Shown here piece after piece: positions 59,513-64,000 of a DNA stretch of 64,000 nt; within the stretch, counting starts at the first letter, position 1; each line of letters starts with the position of its first letter. The notes under the pieces were generated by a model, which saw only the letters and a program-made list of their open reading frames with translations, did no database searches and had not been told where the DNA came from. Location: positions 26,373,859-26,437,858 of the forward strand of contig OW121858.1 in the NCBI GenBank assembly GCA_933228895.1. Reading direction: 5' to 3'. Position numbers and translations under genes: made by a program. This stretch comes from Platycnemis pennipes (Eukaryota; Arthropoda; Insecta; Odonata; Platycnemididae).

Positions 59513-62500
59513 CTTCTCAATTTCGTTTCTCTCTCATTTCCCAAATTCTGATCAGCTTCCCTATATTCTTCATCTCCTTCCACTTCATTGCTCTCTTCTT
59601 CATATTCGTCTTCCTCCTCGCCTTCTTTCTCGTTCTCCTCTTCATCTTCGTCTTCTTCCTCGCATTCTTTCTCGTTCTCCTCTTCGTCTTCGGACTGCAG
59701 CGATTCCACGGCGTGGATCCTACTGAGGGCGTCGGCGTTGGAGTTCAATTTTCCTTTCTTGTACACCACCTCGTAATCATGCTCTTCAAGCTTGATTCGC
59801 CATCGCATTAATCTTGAGCTGGGATCCTTTACATTGAATATTCATGTGAGAGGGCGGTGATCTGTGCATATGAGAAACTTTCTGCCGTAAATGTATGGGC
59901 GGAAATATTTGGTTGCCCACACAATTGCCAGCAATTCCTTCTCCGTCGTGGAGTATGATTTTTCCGCCTTATTCAGCGTCCTGCTCGCATAGGCAATCGG
60001 AAGATCCTTCCCTACTTGGCCTTGGGAAAGGACACATCCGAGGGCCTCATTACTTGCATCTGTCGTTAGGATGAATCTTTGTGCAAAATCTGGATATTGC
60101 AGAATCGGCTCCGTGGTGAGTGCTTCTTTCAATCTCTCAAACGCCTCTTGCTGCCTGGCGCCTCATTCATAAGGCGCATTTTTCTTCAACAGCGCGTGCA
60201 ACGGACTGGCAATTGAACTGAACTGAGGAATAAATCTCCTATAATATCCAGCCAGTCCCAAAAATCCCTTTAACGCCTTCGTCGTCTTCGGTTGCGGGAA
60301 GTCCTGCACCTTCTCTACTTTCTTCGGATCTGGTTTCACACCTTCTTCCGTGATTATGTGACCAAGATAGGTCACTTCTCGTCTGAGGAACTCACACTTG
60401 TCTGGTTGCAATTTCAAATTGAACTCTCTCAGTCTCTCAAGTATCTCTTTTAGCTTTTCATTATGAATCGAGAGCGATTCGCCGTGGATGACTATGTCAT
60501 CCAGGTTCACAAAACACTTAATACCTTGTAATCCTGTTAGTACGGTATTCATAGCTCTCTGAAAAGTTGACGGCGCTCCTTTGAGACCATAAGGCATAGT
60601 ATTATAGTGGAAATGTCCTAGATGATTGCTAAAGGCAGTCTTCCCCTTATCTTCTTCCTTCAATGGAATTTGCTGGAATCTGCTCGCCATGTCGAGCGTC
60701 GAAAAGTACCGCGCCTTTCCCAGTTGGTCTAAAATCTCTGTTATGTTAGGTAAGGGGAAGGCATCTCCTACCGTTACATCATTTAACTTTCGGAAATCAA
60801 CGACAATGCGCCATTTCTTCTGGCCTGAAGCATCAGCCTTCTTTGGAATAACGAGAATCGGCGAATTCCAACCGCTCCTACTCGGCGATATTATTCCTTC
60901 GGCGAGCATCTTCTCTGTTTGAGTCTTCATCTCTTCCTTGTGAGCTTCCGGTAATCTGTACGGCTTTACTCTAATTGACTGCGCAGGATCCAACGTAGGC
61001 GTCGGAATGCAGTGCTCTGCTGCGGAGGTGCAAGAGAGAGTGTCTCCAGGTAGATAGAACAAGTCCCTGTACTCGTCTAATATTACCCGAATTTCCCTAC
61101 TCTCTTCTCTATTTAGGTGACTCAACCTTAGTAAGGAATAAAGCAATTCCTTTCTGCGGAGCTCTTGCTCTACATTACTTTCGGTACCTTTCTCTTTCAT
61201 TTCCTCGACTGCTACCTTCATTAACCTTATAAATGGGTCTTCGATTGCTACTTTCATCAATCGTATAAGCGGGGATTCAATAATCCTTTCTTCTTCATTG
61301 GTGTTGACAATACTTGTCACACATACTCTTTTCTCGCTACGGGTCAACGACTCCGCCAAAAATATCCCAGGACTTATTTCCCTTTTTTCAATAATCCCTT
61401 CACCATCGGCTACTGCCGGACACCTTACTATTGTTTCGCTTCTGGCGGGCAACTTCAGAAGCCATGCCTCATTTTTCTCTGGGGCACCTGCCTTCAAATC
61501 AAACGGAACCACTACGTTCCCCATTGCAATTACTCCCCGTTCGTAATTGATTTTAGCTCTCGTGGACTTCCACAAGTCCTTCCCGAGGATGCCATCGCAA
61601 CCAAGGGAGAGACGTTCGTCCACCAAATGGAACTTATGCGCTCTTTCCTTGCCTTTCGTTTCTAACGTCAACTCGATCGTGCCGAGCGCTTTTACTATTT
61701 CCTCCGTCACACCTTGAAGTGCGATCTGTTCCTCTAGCGAATATTTCGTCCCTCTCTTTAGGGCGGAAGCCTTAATCAGGCTCACATCCGCGCCTGTATC
61801 CACTAGAAACCTAACATTCCCCGTTTTACTATTGCTTACACCTAGGGTTATGGTGTCGGTCCCTTCGCTCCGGACTTTGTTTACCCTTTTAACTTCGGCG
61901 CAGTGGGCGACGGGGTTATTACCCTTTCTTTCCCACTTCCTGTCTCCGGGCCCTATCCTCGGAGACCCTCGGCCTTGACCGACATTCGGTCCCCTTGCAG
62001 ACGGGCAGTCTCGGGCTATATGGCCCTGTCTCCCGCAGTGAAAACACTTCACTCCATTCAGTGCCCTTACTCCTTTCGGTTCCTCTCTGACCCTCTTTAA
62101 GTAGCATTTGCCAGCTACATGACCCAGTTTCCCGCAGTTTTCACACTTTAGTGGGATTCTATCATTCCGCGTCTTTCCCCTCTCAATTGCGGACAAAATG
62201 GCGCTTTCCTCCTCTAGCGCTACTTCCACTGCTGCTGGCAACAGCAGGGATTCTCCTTTGCTCCGCACAATCGTTTGGATTCTGTCATTCTCCAACCCCT
62301 GAACGAAACACGCTTTTGCCAAATGATTGACTAAAGCTATGGCCCCTATTTCTTCGACCTCGCTTGAAATTCTGCGCGCAGCATCCCGCAAATCTGTTTG
62401 CATGCTATCAATGCGCGACCCCCAAGCAGCTACGCTTTCACCCTTTCGCTGCTTTGCGCTGAACATAGCGCACGCGTAAAAATCTAGTGTTCTCCTGACC

Positions 62501-62778
62501 GAATAGTTCTCTTCCAGGATGGCCTTGACCTGTGCCCACGTATGCGTCTGGTCTCTCACGATGAACTTCGATCGGGCTTCTCCTGTAATCCTTGCTTTAA
62601 CAAATTTAAGCAATCTCTCATGTTGCAAAGGGTTAACTAAATCAAATACGACGTCGACATTGTCTACAAATTCCCTTAATGTACTTTTATTGCCATCGAA
62701 TGGCTGGCCAATAATCTTCATCGCCTCTGCGATGCTACAATAATCGCCCTCATTAGAGGACTCTACTGGGGGAGCCAT
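59509..62778 (-). pseudogene. gag-pol: Gag-protease-RT-RNase H polyprotein, disrupted
   Basis: The first ATG of the frame is 62776-62778 (MAPPVESSNEGDYCS); the frame extends four codons upstream from a TTG. Residues from that ATG: two CCHC knuckles (212-225, 245-258), protease DTG at 327-329, RT core with FRKLN and a catalytic box reading NLDD at 758-761, where the usual aromatic residue is Asn. In-frame TGA codons at 60163-60165 and 59842-59844 interrupt the connection and RNase H region; the protein text stays homologous on both sides. Downstream is an acidic Glu/Asp-rich stretch, then a stop at 59509-59511. As it stands Pol beyond RT cannot be made without readthrough. Confidence 0.9.
59540..59695 (-). 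repeat. Acidic-coding minisatellite in pol
   Basis: About two and a half imperfect ~36-bp units encode blocks such as EEENEKECEEEDED. The insert separates RNase H from integrase and is not a usual part of Ty3/gypsy Pol. Confidence 0.8.
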
Positions 62779-63211
62779 ATCAACTTCCAAAAATTTTCAC
62801 TTCTCTTGGGAAGGAAGGGGTCACTAGGAAAGTGTGGCTTACTTACAATTTATCTCTTTATCGGCCCAGTTCAGCGACGCTCGTCGATCCTCTCCTCGAC
62901 ACCGTTGACCTCTCTCTCAGGTCCTCCCGCGTTCCGCGTCCTCTTGGTCGCGAACGGCGGTCCTTGTCGCTCTCCTCTCAGAGGCTGCTCTGCGTCTCCG
63001 TGCGGCGACGGTCTTCCGTCGGGGGCTCCGCGTCTCGGAAACGGCTCTCGCTTGGCGTCTCCTCTCCGGTGGGCTCTCGTTCGTTGGTGATCAGCAATCG
63101 CTGGATCGCCTTCAACGCTGCTCCAACCGCGGACTCTTACTAACGCCGTCTCGTACCTCTGACTCTACCAACGCTGTGTCATACCCCTGACTCTACCAAC
63201 GCTGTGTCATA

Positions 63212-63228
63212 CCCCACACCTGACACCA
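63212..63228 (-). promoter_or_regulatory. Primer binding site, tRNA-Leu type
   Basis: The minus strand reads TGGTGTCAGGTGTGGGG, eight bases inside the 5' LTR. It matches the complement of the 3' end of animal tRNA-Leu(CAG) at all but one of the first 15 positions. Confidence 0.75.
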
Positions 63229-63236
63229 GTTTTTTA

Positions 63237-63828
63237 TGTCGTGTCCCGAGCGATCAGTTCACGGCACAAAGCGTAGTCGCTGCGTCCCGAATTCGGTGCG
63301 CGGCAGGAGCTACTTGAGAATGGGTGATCCGGCCCGAGTGGCAAGGCCGGGACCCTGGGGTTTAGACACCAAAAAGCAAAAGCTTACGCGTTGATAAAGT
63401 AGAAGTTTATTCAAAAATCAGACCAGCATAGCCTCCGGCGTACAAAGATATTCTGCCCCCGAGAGGGGGAATCACTAAGTTTAAATACCCTCCGAATCGG
63501 AAGTGGGTGGAGCTTCTGAGACCCTCCTATGAGATCAAGAGCAGTCAAGGGATAAGGCTCGAACGCCTGGGTTTTACGTACATTTAAATAAACACGTACG
63601 CAAGAGCATTTCCGTTCTAGTCACCATGGGAAAAGTCCCAAATGTGGTATTGCTCGAAGGTTTTAGGGTTCAGGCTTTCCGCCGCGGAAAGCAGTTAAAG
63701 ATTCCAAGAAATGCTTAGGGGATGCTCCATCTTTCCCTCGTCCGATCTTCGGGCGCATCCGTCTGGCACCACCTGGCTTGGGGGAGGGGGTGACTTCCGG
63801 TCAAAGCAAGGAGTAAGGCGGCAATGCA
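63237..63828 (-). repeat. 5' LTR of the errantivirus-like element
   Basis: 592 bp, near-identical to 55798-56389; differences visible near 63465, 63565 and 63644. The leader between it and gag has a short tandem repeat (CTCTACCAACGCTGTGTCAT, 63160-63211). Confidence 0.93.
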
Positions 63829-64000
63829 CTATATTAAATAAAAACACCATTTTTTATTAATTTTCTATATACCATGTATATTTTTACTACAATACTCTAT
63901 TATTTATATGGAATTGCAGTTTGATATATTTAAATGTTTTACGGTAGAGACTTAATGCTTGACTAATAATGAATTTTACATCTAAGTGGCTGGTGTTTTA
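63829..64000. other. Host flank, no feature
   Basis: AT-rich sequence downstream of the element; nothing recognised. Confidence 0.5.

Larger units (their letters stand above)
55798..63828 (-). mobile_element. Full-length errantivirus-like LTR element with env
   Basis: Minus-strand Metaviridae element: 592-bp LTRs (55798-56389, 63237-63828), tRNA-Leu primer site, gag-protease-RT-RNase H frame, overlapping integrase frame, envelope gene and a clear polypurine tract. The LTRs differ at about three positions (99.5% identity), so insertion was recent. A perfect target duplication is not seen: flanks are CATAT on the left and CTATA on the right, with ATAT two bases out of register. Order gag-pol-env with a baculovirus-F-like Env is diagnostic of insect errantiviruses. 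Gag-pol has several lesions; env is open. Confidence 0.95.

Noticed and set aside
59588..59776. Plus-strand Ser-rich frame
   Set aside because: Antisense shadow of the acidic repeat in pol.
55793..63833. A perfect target duplication for the errantivirus-like element
   Set aside because: Flanks CATAT and CTATA do not match base for base; ATAT occurs two bases out of register, so none is claimed.

Overview
The window looks like non-coding, repeat-dense nuclear DNA of an arthropod, most likely an insect. The clues are overall AT-rich sequence, an errantivirus-type LTR element with a baculovirus-F-like envelope gene, CR1/L2- and RTE-like LINE debris, a piggyBac element, and the 5' exons of a ZAD (zinc-finger-associated domain) gene with GT-AG introns. 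Nothing is bacterial: no operons, RNA genes or CRISPR arrays. The species cannot be named from the sequence alone.

Layout. (1) Two blocks occur twice in the same order: A (1-2136) and B (2959-8603), then A' (13419-15554) and B' (31479-48330). Copies are nearly identical, so this is either a recent segmental duplication or two haplotypes joined in an assembly. The second pair has been heavily invaded by transposons, and the first pair supplies exact empty sites for three of them. (2) Between A' and B' sit a Ty3/gypsy LTR retrotransposon on the minus strand (15713-24237, 4-bp target duplication TCAT, intact pol, broken gag) and a 6.6-kb TTAA-flanked DNA transposon (T1, 24825-31442). (3) B' carries a 501-bp MITE, a second TTAA element (T2, 32862-40685) and a 3.07-kb repeat-rich inverted-repeat element (42755-45825). 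T2 contains a LINE that was itself hit by a piggyBac element (37582-40314). (4) 48331-55797 holds a small MITE, ZAD exons with a perfect 29-bp hairpin, GC-rich palindromes, LINE debris and a third TTAA element (T3, right end at 55440). (5) 55798-63828 is a full-length errantivirus-like element on the minus strand with 99.5% identical LTRs, an open env gene and a disrupted gag-pol.

The most interesting signal is shared by T1, T2 and T3. All three have TTAA beside termini starting GG(G), and all carry decayed pieces of one host-foreign protein: a Mutator-like DDE transposase domain followed by a YqaJ-type (lambda-exonuclease fold) nuclease domain. In T3 the two domains lie contiguously, and an intron acceptor at the same codon is seen in T1 and T3. 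TTAA targets plus GGG-type ends fit the Kolobok superfamily better than classical piggyBac, whose CCC-type ends are seen in the separate nested element inside T2.

No intact host gene is seen. The only probable host coding sequence is the ZAD fragment, which appears broken.
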